Assembly (NCBI GenBank): GCA_911728435.2
Contig: OU452199.1
Location: 24,810,860 to 24,874,859, forward strand
Direction: 5' to 3'
DNA: 64,000 nt
From: Apoderus coryli
Taxonomy: Eukaryota > Arthropoda > Insecta > Coleoptera > Attelabidae
Positions within the stretch are counted from its first letter, which is position 1; the number at the start of each line of letters is the position of its first letter. Shown here in pieces: positions 52,901-62,168 of the stretch. Both the position numbers and the translations under genes were made by a program. The notes below the pieces were generated by a model that was not told the origin of the DNA, searched no databases, and saw only the letters and a program-made list of their open reading frames with translations.

Positions 52901-53990
52901 ATTTTTTGTTCTATACGTTCTCTCCATTTGGGTTCCTTCTTGGCCTTTTGCTTTTTTCCCAATTTAACTCCCATAGATTCAATAACTGTTTTTGCAGCGG
53001 TGTAGACAAGTGTCTGTGTTTCCTCCAGATTGCTAGTTGGCATATATTTAAGGATTTCCTGGTTTACTATTGATATTAGCTGTTTTGTTTTTTTTGTTGG
53101 TTTTATTTTTGGTAAGCTAAGCCGTTTTTCTGGATCAGAGTTCTTAAAAACCGCGATGTTCTCCTGGAATCTCACTACAACATCATTTACATTCTCACCC
53201 GCATCCAGATCCACATTCAGTGCAAGGTTATTTTGTATGTTTATTGTTTGCGTATTGCTCTCATTTGTTTGTTCATAAATTATTGTGTTATCAGTTTCTA
53301 TACCTTGATCCGTCTCAGACATATTCTGTTTCAATTCCTCTATATCAACAGCAGTAAGCAAATTATGAGTTTTTATTGCATATAGTTGATTTGCTAGTTG
53401 GTTTTCGTTTAAAATTAAATCCGGTCTTATTTTTCTCCATTCTAATAGCATATTTTTTCTAAATCCTCGTTTTTGTGTTTCAAATTGGGTCCCCAGAAAG
53501 TACGCTCTGAAAACGTCCAGATTATCATTTCTGGACCATGTTCTTCTAGCGCCGCGATCAGCCTCGTGAGGGACTTCAACATTTTGTCGGGTCATTCTCT
53601 TATTGTTTTGAGACAGATTCCATTCCTGGGATTCCAATTGTTCTTTGGAGATTATGGTTTCTTGCGTTTGGTTTGTATTTCTAGTATTTATTGTTTCCTC
53701 CCGGGGATTCTTCGCACCCTGTGACCATTGAAGGTCTGCCGGGGACTCAGGGCCATTTTTATTTGAGCTCATCATTATTTGTTTTCTCCTTAAATGCAGG
53801 CTTCTACTGCAGGTTAAAGGGAACCCTAAACCTATTCTTATCCGGGTTTAGACGGATATAAAATTGGTAGGACGGCAGGAAGTATGTACAGGGATGTTCC
53901 ATATACTGAAGGTAAGTTTGAATATAGAGGGGAGGTGAGGTAAGTATGGTGGTAGTGGGGTAAGGTAAGTAGGTAATGGAATGTGGGTAG
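49985..53990 (-). mobile_element. Family B copy B6, intact ORF, 5' break as in B3
   Basis: The 5' end is GTGGGTAG|TATTATT at 53990. Like B3 it reads ATAGAGGGGAGG in the 5' untranslated region, where B4, B7 and B8 read ATAGAAGGGAGG. Confidence 0.92.
50248..53775 (-). CDS. Family B protein (B6), 1175 aa, intact
   Basis: Same protein as B4 throughout as far as I can compare by eye (C terminus MRKTLNLPE, MRLGFDK). Catalytic RT, zinc-knuckle and nuclease residues are preserved. Confidence 0.93.
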   Translation of the reverse strand: MMSSNKNGPESPADLQWSQGAKNPREETINTRNTNQTQETIISKEQLESQEWNLSQNNKRMTRQNVEVPHEADRGARRTWSRNDNLDVFRAYFLGTQFETQKRGFRKNMLLEWRKIRPDLILNENQLANQLYAIKTHNLLTAVDIEELKQNMSETDQGIETDNTIIYEQTNESNTQTINIQNNLALNVDLDAGENVNDVVVRFQENIAVFKNSDPEKRLSLPKIKPTKKTKQLISIVNQEILKYMPTSNLEETQTLVYTAAKTVIESMGVKLGKKQKAKKEPKWRERIEQKIKTLRSWLTKIRDWERGNMSTKLSNDIHYYFRKNNIQHSNYQEKETFKEKIKQQIAALGNRLRRYNKSYKRKNDNKLFKNNEKEFYKKLNNEPPIEQGPDKEQLQTFWKNVWASKQQYNQKASWLKTEKKKYDTLIDMEISPITETEVKNALNRSHNWKAPGVDHVHNYWWKNINITKLLTKQINELLTNNTYHPKFLTKGITSMIPKKGDTTNPKNYRPITCLPTLYKIITSILSQKIIKHIEDSGILTEEQKGCRHGTLGSKEQLVIDSIVTQDAKKRNKNMAVAWIDYQKAFDSVPHSWLIDVLKLYKISPNIINFLATAMKTWRTKLVVKTEKTNIVTDEIPIQSGIFQGDSLSPFWFVLCLNPLSNMLKDTRIGYTLRYEDSDYTINHLFYVDDLKLYASTEKQLDRLIETTQKFSLDIKMRLGFDKCAKLVAQKGKLQTYENLENSETFRYLNNDYYKYLGYNQKLVLDQKNIIENTEQKMVDRIRKILRSELTGKNKIKAINTYALPVLSYSFGIIRWSKTSIEAMNRKIRVLLTEYRCHHPHACTERLYLPRNVGGRGLLDLHRLCDRQINLLKTYFNRKSLLSPLHRQVKRLDYYSPLQLSNNTMRETLTNDHIREQWLEKSLHGKYPYALSQADAELSTMWLKHGLLFAETEGFLVSIQDGVTPTRNYQKYIQKIPIENDKCRMCFAKSETTEHILSACSSLAPTEYTKRHNLTAGIIHQEIAVQCKLIEKKEKYFLYNPFPFLQNDNYKLYWDFPIITDRPIASNRPDITLVDRKNKTAYFVDISHPADHNLLNKEKEKINKYQDLCTEFKNIYKLDKVLTVPIIISVTGLIGKNLPRFLKQIDIDQRNITLMQRSVILESCRIMRKTLNLPE

Positions 53991-53999
53991 TATTATTAT

Positions 54000-54040
<41 letters not shown>
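53991..54040. repeat. TATTATTATTA plus T39: 3' junction of B7
   Basis: Same TTA sequence as at 29101. Confidence 0.92.
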
Positions 54041-54043
<3 letters not shown>

Positions 54044-57000
54044 TCCTTCTACTTTCTTCCAGATAGGAGAAATTCTGCAGTGGGGTTTGATAACCAATCA
54101 CTACAGATTTGTTTTAACACTGTAAGTACTTCTAGGATTTCATTAAGTATGCTTCAGATATTATTAATAAGTATATACTTTTTCTTTAAATAGGGGAGGG
54201 AATCAAGGTACGTATTTAAAACTTATATTTATTTATCATTCATTTACTTTTTTCTTTTTTTTTTTTTCAGATGTCCAACTTTTTATCCGCTGCCTTTATA
54301 CTCTATTCAGGCAGGTTTAGGGTTTTTCTCATGATTCTACATGACTCAAGGATCACCGATCTTTGCATCAATGTTATGTTTCGCTGATCAATGTCTATTT
54401 GTTTCAGAAAGCGTGGCAGGTTTTTCCCAATCAGTCCCGTCACTGATATTATAATAGGAACAGTAAGTACCTTGTCCAGTTTATAAATATTCTTAAATTC
54501 CGTACAAAGGTCTTGATACTTATTTATTTTTTCTTTCTCTTTATTTAGGAGGTTGTGGTCAGCCGGGTGAGAAATATCGACGAAGTAAGCAGTCTTATTT
54601 TTCCGGTCTACCAGGGTTATGTCAGGACGATTACTTGCGATAGGTCTATCTGTGATTATTGGGAAATCCCAATAAAGTTTATAATTATCGTTTTGTAAAA
54701 ACGGGAATGGGTTGTATAGAAAATATTTTTCTTTTTTCTCTATAAGTTTGCATTGTACGGCTATTTCCTGATGAATTATTCCTGCTGTTAAATTATGCCT
54801 TTTTGTATATTCTGTGGGCGCTAAGCTGCTGCACGCTGAGAGGATATGTTCCGTTGTTTCTGATTTGGCGAAACACATTCTACACTTATCATTTTCAATT
54901 GGAATTTTCTGTATGTATTTTTGGTAGTTTCTGGTGGGCGTTACTCCGTCCTGTATTGATACCAGAAAACCCTCGGTTTCCGCGAACAATAGTCCATGTT
55001 TAAGCCACATGGTTGACAACTCTGCATCTGCCTGAGACAGGGCATACGGATATTTTCCATGCAACGATTTTTCTAGCCATTGTTCTCTTATGTGGTCATT
55101 AGTAAGTGTTTCGCGCATGGTGTTATTGCTGAGCTGTAGAGGTGAATAATAATCCAGTCGCTTGACTTGACGGTGTAATGGCGATAGGAGAGATTTTCTG
55201 TTAAAGTAGGTTTTTAGTAGATTAATTTGTCTATCGCATAGTCGGTGTAGGTCTAGTAGTCCTCTTCCGCCCACATTTCTTGGTAAGTATAAACGTTCAG
55301 TACATGCATGGGGATGGTGGCACCTATATTCTGTTAGCAAAACTCTAATTTTTCTATTCATTGCTTCAATGCTTGTCTTAGACCACCTGATTATTCCAAA
55401 GGAATAAGATAACACTGGCAATGCATACGTATTTATGGCTTTGATTTTGTTTTTACCAGTTAGTTCTGATCTTAGGATTTTTCTTATTCTATCAACCATT
55501 TTTTGTTCCGTGTTTTCTATTATATTTTTTTGATCTAAAACCAATTTTTGGTTATAGCCGAGGTATTTGTAGTAATCATTGTTTAGGTATCTGAATGTTT
55601 CGCTATTTTCTAAATTTTCGTAAGTTTGTAACTTTCCCTTTTGAGCTACTAATTTTGCACATTTATCAAAACCCAACCTCATTTTGATGTCAAGACTGAA
55701 CTTTTGTGTCGTCTCAATAAGTCTGTCTAATTGTTTCTCTGTTGATGCATAGAGTTTGAGGTCATCTACATAAAATAAATGATTTATTGTATAATCACTA
55801 TCCTCATACCTCAGTGTATATCCTATTCTAGTGTCTTTTAACATATTTGAGAGTGGGTTCAGGCACAACACAAACCAAAAAGGGCTTAGGGAATCTCCCT
55901 GAAATATGCCACTCTGGATCGGTATTTCATCCGTTACTATATTTGTTTTTTCCGTTTTAACTACGAGTTTCGTTCTCCAGGTTTTCATTGCTGTGGCTAA
56001 AAAATTTATTATATTTGGGCTGATTTTGTAAAGTTTTAGTACATCTATTAACCAAGAATGTGGAACACTATCAAAGGCTTTCTGATAATCGATCCATGCC
56101 ACTGCCATATTTTTGTTTCTCTTTTTAGCATCTTGTGTAACTATAGAGTCGATCACCAATTGTTCCTTGCTTCCTAATGTACCATGCCGACAACCCTTTT
56201 GCTCTTCAGTTAAGATTCCAGAGTCTTCAATGTGCTTGATTATTTTTTGACTTAGAATTGAGGTGATTATTTTATACAAAGTGGGTAGACACGTTATGGG
56301 TCGATAGTTTTTTGGGTTAGTTGTATCTCCTTTTTTAGGTATCATTGAGGTAATTCCTTTCGTTAAAAATTTAGGATGATATGTGTTGTTTGTTAGTAGT
56401 TCATTAATTTGTTTTGTAAGCAACTTTGTGATATTTATATTTTTCCACCAATAGTTATGAACATGATCCACCCCCGGTGCTTTCCAGTTGTGTGATCTAT
56501 TTAAAGCGTTCTTAACTTCAGTCTCAGTTATTGGACTAATCTCCATGTCTATTAATGTGTCGTATTTCTTTTTTTCCGTTTTAAGCCATGATGCCTTTTG
56601 ATTGTATTGTTGTTTGGATGCCCATACGTTTTTCCAAAATGTTTGTAGTTGTTCCTTGTCTGGTCCCTGTTCAATTGGTGGTTCATTATTAAGTTTTTTG
56701 TAGAACTCTTTCTCGTTATTCTTAAACAGTTTGTTGTCATTTTTTCGTTTGTAACTTTTATTGTATCGTCTCAGCCGGTTTCCCAGTGCTGCTATTTGTT
56801 GTTTTATTTTTTCTTTAAATGTTTCCTTCTCTTGGTAATTTGAGTGCTGAATATTGTTTTTCCTAAAATAGTAATGTATATCGTTAGATAATTTGGTGCT
56901 CATGTTACCTCTCTCCCAATCTCGTATCTTTGTTAGCCAACTTCTTAACGTTTTTATTTTTTGTTCTATACGTTCTCTCCATTTGGGTTCCTTCTTGGCC

Positions 57001-58045
57001 TTTTGCTTTTTTCCCAATTTAACTCCCATAGATTCAATAACTGTTTTTGCAGCGGTGTAGACAAGTGTCTGTGTTTCCTCCAGATTGCTAGTTGGCATAT
57101 ATTTAAGGATTTCCTGGTTTACTATTGATATTAGCTGTTTTGTTTTTTTTGTTGGTTTTATTTTTGGTAAGCTAAGCCGTTTTTCTGGATCAGAGTTCTT
57201 AAAAACCGCGATGTTCTCCTGGAATCTCACTACAACATCATTTACATTCTCACCCGCATCCAGATCCACATTCAGTGCAAGGTTATTTTGTATGTTTATT
57301 GTTTGCGTATTGCTCTCATTTGTTTGTTCATAAATTATTGTGTTATCAGTTTCTATACCTTGATCCGTCTCAGACATATTCTGTTTCAATTCCTCTATAT
57401 CAACAGCAGTAAGCAAATTATGAGTTTTTATTGCATATAGTTGATTTGCTAGTTGGTTTTCGTTTAAAATTAAATCCGGTCTTATTTTTCTCCATTCTAA
57501 TAGCATATTTTTTCTAAATCCTCGTTTTTGTGTTTCAAATTGGGTCCCCAGAAAGTACGCTCTGAAAACGTCCAGATTATCATTTCTGGACCATGTTCTT
57601 CTAGCGCCGCGATCAGCCTCGTGAGGGACTTCAACATTTTGTCGGGTCATTCTCTTATTGTTTTGAGACAGATTCCATTCCTGGGATTCCAATTGTTCTT
57701 TGGAGATTATGGTTTCTTGCGTTTGGTTTGTATTTCTAGTATTTATTGTTTCCTCCCGGGGATTCTTCGCACCCTGTGACCATTGAAGGTCTGCCGGGGA
57801 CTCAGGGCCATTTTTATTTGAGCTCATCATTATTTGTTTTCTCCTTAAATGCAGGCTTCTACTGCAGGTTAAAGGGAACCCTAAACCTATTCTTATCCGG
57901 GTTTAGACGGATATAAAATTGGTAGGACGGCAGGAAGTATGTACAGGGATGTTCCATATACTGAAGGTAAGTTTGAATATAGAAGGGAGGTGAGGTAAGT
58001 ATGGTGGTAGTGGGGTAAGGTAAGTAGGTAATGGAATGTGGGTAG
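54041..58045 (-). mobile_element. Family B copy B7, intact ORF, 5' break as in B3 and B6
   Basis: One base in the 3' untranslated region changes the plus-strand donor-like ACACGGTAAGT to ACACTGTAAGT (near 54121), a private change. Confidence 0.92.
54303..57830 (-). CDS. Family B protein (B7), 1175 aa, intact
   Basis: Same protein as B4 and B6 by eye, with all catalytic motifs. It begins 4,055 bp after B6, so it forms a tandem unit with it. Confidence 0.93.
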   Translation of the reverse strand: MMSSNKNGPESPADLQWSQGAKNPREETINTRNTNQTQETIISKEQLESQEWNLSQNNKRMTRQNVEVPHEADRGARRTWSRNDNLDVFRAYFLGTQFETQKRGFRKNMLLEWRKIRPDLILNENQLANQLYAIKTHNLLTAVDIEELKQNMSETDQGIETDNTIIYEQTNESNTQTINIQNNLALNVDLDAGENVNDVVVRFQENIAVFKNSDPEKRLSLPKIKPTKKTKQLISIVNQEILKYMPTSNLEETQTLVYTAAKTVIESMGVKLGKKQKAKKEPKWRERIEQKIKTLRSWLTKIRDWERGNMSTKLSNDIHYYFRKNNIQHSNYQEKETFKEKIKQQIAALGNRLRRYNKSYKRKNDNKLFKNNEKEFYKKLNNEPPIEQGPDKEQLQTFWKNVWASKQQYNQKASWLKTEKKKYDTLIDMEISPITETEVKNALNRSHNWKAPGVDHVHNYWWKNINITKLLTKQINELLTNNTYHPKFLTKGITSMIPKKGDTTNPKNYRPITCLPTLYKIITSILSQKIIKHIEDSGILTEEQKGCRHGTLGSKEQLVIDSIVTQDAKKRNKNMAVAWIDYQKAFDSVPHSWLIDVLKLYKISPNIINFLATAMKTWRTKLVVKTEKTNIVTDEIPIQSGIFQGDSLSPFWFVLCLNPLSNMLKDTRIGYTLRYEDSDYTINHLFYVDDLKLYASTEKQLDRLIETTQKFSLDIKMRLGFDKCAKLVAQKGKLQTYENLENSETFRYLNNDYYKYLGYNQKLVLDQKNIIENTEQKMVDRIRKILRSELTGKNKIKAINTYALPVLSYSFGIIRWSKTSIEAMNRKIRVLLTEYRCHHPHACTERLYLPRNVGGRGLLDLHRLCDRQINLLKTYFNRKSLLSPLHRQVKRLDYYSPLQLSNNTMRETLTNDHIREQWLEKSLHGKYPYALSQADAELSTMWLKHGLLFAETEGFLVSIQDGVTPTRNYQKYIQKIPIENDKCRMCFAKSETTEHILSACSSLAPTEYTKRHNLTAGIIHQEIAVQCKLIEKKEKYFLYNPFPFLQNDNYKLYWDFPIITDRPIASNRPDITLVDRKNKTAYFVDISHPADHNLLNKEKEKINKYQDLCTEFKNIYKLDKVLTVPIIISVTGLIGKNLPRFLKQIDIDQRNITLMQRSVILESCRIMRKTLNLPE

Positions 58046-58054
58046 TATTATTAT

Positions 58055-58100
<46 letters not shown>
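58046..58100. repeat. TATTATTATTA plus T44: 3' junction of B8
   Basis: Third occurrence of the same junction; poly-T is longest here among B copies. Confidence 0.92.
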
Positions 58101-58103
<3 letters not shown>

Positions 58104-61100
58104 TCCTTCTACTTTCTTCCAGATAGGAGAAATTCTGCAGTGGGGTTTGATAACCAATCACTACAGATTTGTTTTAACACGGTAAGTACTTCTAGGATTT
58201 CATTAAGTATGCTTCAGATATTATTAATAAGTATATACTTTTTCTTTAAATAGGGGAGGGAATCAAGGTACGTATTTAAAACTTATATTTATTTATCATT
58301 CATTTACTTTTTTCTTTTTTTTTTTTTCAGATGTCCAACTTTTTATCCGCTGCCTTTATACTCTATTCAGGCAGGTTTAGGGTTTTTCTCATGATTCTAC
58401 ATGACTCAAGGATCACCGATCTTTGCATCAATGTTATGTTTCGCTGATCAATGTCTATTTGTTTCAGAAAGCGTGGCAGGTTTTTCCCAATCAGTCCCGT
58501 CACTGATATTATAATAGGAACAGTAAGTACCTTGTCCAGTTTATAAATATTCTTAAATTCCGTACAAAGGTCTTGATACTTATTTATTTTTTCTTTCTCT
58601 TTATTTAGGAGGTTGTGGTCAGCCGGGTGAGAAATATCGACGAAGTAAGCAGTCTTATTTTTCCGGTCTACCAGGGTTATGTCAGGACGATTACTTGCGA
58701 TAGGTCTATCTGTGATTATTGGGAAATCCCAATAAAGTTTATAATTATCGTTTTGTAAAAACGGGAATGGGTTGTATAGAAAATATTTTTCTTTTTTCTC
58801 TATAAGTTTGCATTGTACGGCTATTTCCTGATGAATTATTCCTGCTGTTAAATTATGCCTTTTTGTATATTCTGTGGGCGCTAAGCTGCTGCACGCTGAG
58901 AGGATATGTTCCGTTGTTTCTGATTTGGCGAAACACATTCTACACTTATCATTTTCAATTGGAATTTTCTGTATGTATTTTTGGTAGTTTCTGGTGGGCG
59001 TTACTCCGTCCTGTATTGATACCAGAAAACCCTCGGTTTCCGCGAACAATAGTCCATGTTTAAGCCACATGGTTGACAACTCTGCATCTGCCTGAGACAG
59101 GGCATACGGATATTTTCCATGCAACGATTTTTCTAGCCATTGTTCTCTTATGTGGTCATTAGTAAGTGTTTCGCGCATGGTGTTATTGCTGAGCTGTAGA
59201 GGTGAATAATAATCCAGTCGCTTGACTTGACGGTGTAATGGCGATAGGAGAGATTTTCTGTTAAAGTAGGTTTTTAGTAGATTAATTTGTCTATCGCATA
59301 GTCGGTGTAGGTCTAGTAGTCCTCTTCCGCCCACATTTCTTGGTAAGTATAAACGTTCAGTACATGCATGGGGATGGTGGCACCTATATTCTGTTAGCAA
59401 AACTCTAATTTTTCTATTCATTGCTTCAATGCTTGTCTTAGACCACCTGATTATTCCAAAGGAATAAGATAACACTGGCAATGCATACGTATTTATGGCT
59501 TTGATTTTGTTTTTACCAGTTAGTTCTGATCTTAGGATTTTTCTTATTCTATCAACCATTTTTTGTTCCGTGTTTTCTATTATATTTTTTTGATCTAAAA
59601 CCAATTTTTGGTTATAGCCGAGGTATTTGTAGTAATCATTGTTTAGGTATCTGAATGTTTCGCTATTTTCTAAATTTTCGTAAGTTTGTAACTTTCCCTT
59701 TTGAGCTACTAATTTTGCACATTTATCAAAACCCAACCTCATTTTGATGTCAAGACTGAACTTTTGTGTCGTCTCAATAAGTCTGTCTAATTGTTTCTCT
59801 GTTGATGCATAGAGTTTGAGGTCATCTACATAAAATAAATGATTTATTGTATAATCACTATCCTCATACCTCAGTGTATATCCTATTCTAGTGTCTTTTA
59901 ACATATTTGAGAGTGGGTTCAGGCACAACACAAACCAAAAAGGGCTTAGGGAATCTCCCTGAAATATGCCACTCTGGATCGGTATTTCATCCGTTACTAT
60001 ATTTGTTTTTTCCGTTTTAACTACGAGTTTCGTTCTCCAGGTTTTCATTGCTGTGGCTAAAAAATTTATTATATTTGGGCTGATTTTGTAAAGTTTTAGT
60101 ACATCTATTAACCAAGAATGTGGAACACTATCAAAGGCTTTCTGATAATCGATCCATGCCACTGCCATATTTTTGTTTCTCTTTTTAGCATCTTGTGTAA
60201 CTATAGAGTCGATCACCAATTGTTCCTTGCTTCCTAATGTACCATGCCGACAACCCTTTTGCTCTTCAGTTAAGATTCCAGAGTCTTCAATGTGCTTGAT
60301 TATTTTTTGACTTAGAATTGAGGTGATTATTTTATACAAAGTGGGTAGACACGTTATGGGTCGATAGTTTTTTGGGTTAGTTGTATCTCCTTTTTTAGGT
60401 ATCATTGAGGTAATTCCTTTCGTTAAAAATTTAGGATGATATGTGTTGTTTGTTAGTAGTTCATTAATTTGTTTTGTAAGCAACTTTGTGATATTTATAT
60501 TTTTCCACCAATAGTTATGAACATGATCCACCCCCGGTGCTTTCCAGTTGTGTGATCTATTTAAAGCGTTCTTAACTTCAGTCTCAGTTATTGGACTAAT
60601 CTCCATGTCTATTAATGTGTCGTATTTCTTTTTTTCCGTTTTAAGCCATGATGCCTTTTGATTGTATTGTTGTTTGGATGCCCATACGTTTTTCCAAAAT
60701 GTTTGTAGTTGTTCCTTGTCTGGTCCCTGTTCAATTGGTGGTTCATTATTAAGTTTTTTGTAGAACTCTTTCTCGTTATTCTTAAACAGTTTGTTGTCAT
60801 TTTTTCGTTTGTAACTTTTATTGTATCGTCTCAGCCGGTTTCCCAGTGCTGCTATTTGTTGTTTTATTTTTTCTTTAAATGTTTCCTTCTCTTGGTAATT
60901 TGAGTGCTGAATATTGTTTTTCCTAAAATAGTAATGTATATCGTTAGATAATTTGGTGCTCATGTTACCTCTCTCCCAATCTCGTATCTTTGTTAGCCAA
61001 CTTCTTAACGTTTTTATTTTTTGTTCTATACGTTCTCTCCATTTGGGTTCCTTCTTGGCCTTTTGCTTTTTTCCCAATTTAACTCCCATAGATTCAATAA

Positions 61101-62065
61101 CTGTTTTTGCAGCGGTGTAGACAAGTGTCTGTGTTTCCTCCAGATTGCTAGTTGGCATATATTTAAGGATTTCCTGGTTTACTATTGATATTAGCTGTTT
61201 TGTTTTTTTTGTTGGTTTTATTTTTGGTAAGCTAAGCCGTTTTTCTGGATCAGAGTTCTTAAAAACCGCGATGTTCTCCTGGAATCTCACTACAACATCA
61301 TTTACATTCTCACCCGCATCCAGATCCACATTCAGTGCAAGGTTATTTTGTATGTTTATTGTTTGCGTATTGCTCTCATTTGTTTGTTCATAAATTATTG
61401 TGTTATCAGTTTCTATACCTTGATCCGTCTCAGACCTATTCTGTTTCAATTCCTCTATATCAACAGCAGTAAGCAAATTATGAGTTTTTATTGCATATAG
61501 TTGATTTGCTAGTTGGTTTTCGTTTAAAATTAAATCCGGTCTTATTTTTCTCCATTCTAATAGCATATTTTTTCTAAATCCTCGTTTTTGTGTTTCAAAT
61601 TGGGTCCCCAGAAAGTACGCTCTGAAAACGTCCAGATTATCATTTCTGGACCATGTTCTTCTAGCGCCGCGATCAGCCTCGTGAGGGACTTCAACATTTT
61701 GTCGGGTCATTCTCTTATTGTTTTGAGACAGATTCCATTCCTGGGATTCCAATTGTTCTTTGGAGATTATGGTTTCTTGCGTTTGGTTTGTATTTCTAGT
61801 ATTTATTGTTTCCTCCCGGGGATTCTTCGCACCCTGTGACCATTGAAGGTCTGCCGGGGACTCAGGGCCATTTTTATTTGAGCTCATCATTATTTGTTTT
61901 CTCCTTAAATGCAGGCTTCTACTGCAGGTTAAAGGGAACCCTAAACCTATTCTTATCCGGGTTTAGACGGATATAAAATTGGTAGGACGGCAGGAAGTAT
62001 GTACAGGGATGTTCCATATACTGAAGGTAAGTTTGAATATAGAAGGGAGGTGAGGTAAGTATGGT
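58101..62065 (-). mobile_element. Family B copy B8, intact ORF, own 5' break
   Basis: The 5' break is at AAGTATGGT (62065), about 37 bp nearer the ORF than in B3, B6 and B7. Confidence 0.92.
58363..61890 (-). CDS. Family B protein (B8), 1175 aa, intact
   Basis: Differs from B4/B6/B7 by Arg for Met in LKQNRSETDQG (residue about 152, just after the Myb-like region). Otherwise the same by eye; active-site residues unchanged. Confidence 0.93.
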   Translation of the reverse strand: MMSSNKNGPESPADLQWSQGAKNPREETINTRNTNQTQETIISKEQLESQEWNLSQNNKRMTRQNVEVPHEADRGARRTWSRNDNLDVFRAYFLGTQFETQKRGFRKNMLLEWRKIRPDLILNENQLANQLYAIKTHNLLTAVDIEELKQNRSETDQGIETDNTIIYEQTNESNTQTINIQNNLALNVDLDAGENVNDVVVRFQENIAVFKNSDPEKRLSLPKIKPTKKTKQLISIVNQEILKYMPTSNLEETQTLVYTAAKTVIESMGVKLGKKQKAKKEPKWRERIEQKIKTLRSWLTKIRDWERGNMSTKLSNDIHYYFRKNNIQHSNYQEKETFKEKIKQQIAALGNRLRRYNKSYKRKNDNKLFKNNEKEFYKKLNNEPPIEQGPDKEQLQTFWKNVWASKQQYNQKASWLKTEKKKYDTLIDMEISPITETEVKNALNRSHNWKAPGVDHVHNYWWKNINITKLLTKQINELLTNNTYHPKFLTKGITSMIPKKGDTTNPKNYRPITCLPTLYKIITSILSQKIIKHIEDSGILTEEQKGCRHGTLGSKEQLVIDSIVTQDAKKRNKNMAVAWIDYQKAFDSVPHSWLIDVLKLYKISPNIINFLATAMKTWRTKLVVKTEKTNIVTDEIPIQSGIFQGDSLSPFWFVLCLNPLSNMLKDTRIGYTLRYEDSDYTINHLFYVDDLKLYASTEKQLDRLIETTQKFSLDIKMRLGFDKCAKLVAQKGKLQTYENLENSETFRYLNNDYYKYLGYNQKLVLDQKNIIENTEQKMVDRIRKILRSELTGKNKIKAINTYALPVLSYSFGIIRWSKTSIEAMNRKIRVLLTEYRCHHPHACTERLYLPRNVGGRGLLDLHRLCDRQINLLKTYFNRKSLLSPLHRQVKRLDYYSPLQLSNNTMRETLTNDHIREQWLEKSLHGKYPYALSQADAELSTMWLKHGLLFAETEGFLVSIQDGVTPTRNYQKYIQKIPIENDKCRMCFAKSETTEHILSACSSLAPTEYTKRHNLTAGIIHQEIAVQCKLIEKKEKYFLYNPFPFLQNDNYKLYWDFPIITDRPIASNRPDITLVDRKNKTAYFVDISHPADHNLLNKEKEKINKYQDLCTEFKNIYKLDKVLTVPIIISVTGLIGKNLPRFLKQIDIDQRNITLMQRSVILESCRIMRKTLNLPE

Positions 62066-62081
62066 ATATTATTATTATTAT

Positions 62082-62168
<87 letters not shown>
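62066..62168. repeat. (TTA)n tract plus T85: 3' junction of A4
   Basis: TTA units to 62083, then 85 uninterrupted T, the longest homopolymer in the window. Confidence 0.92.
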
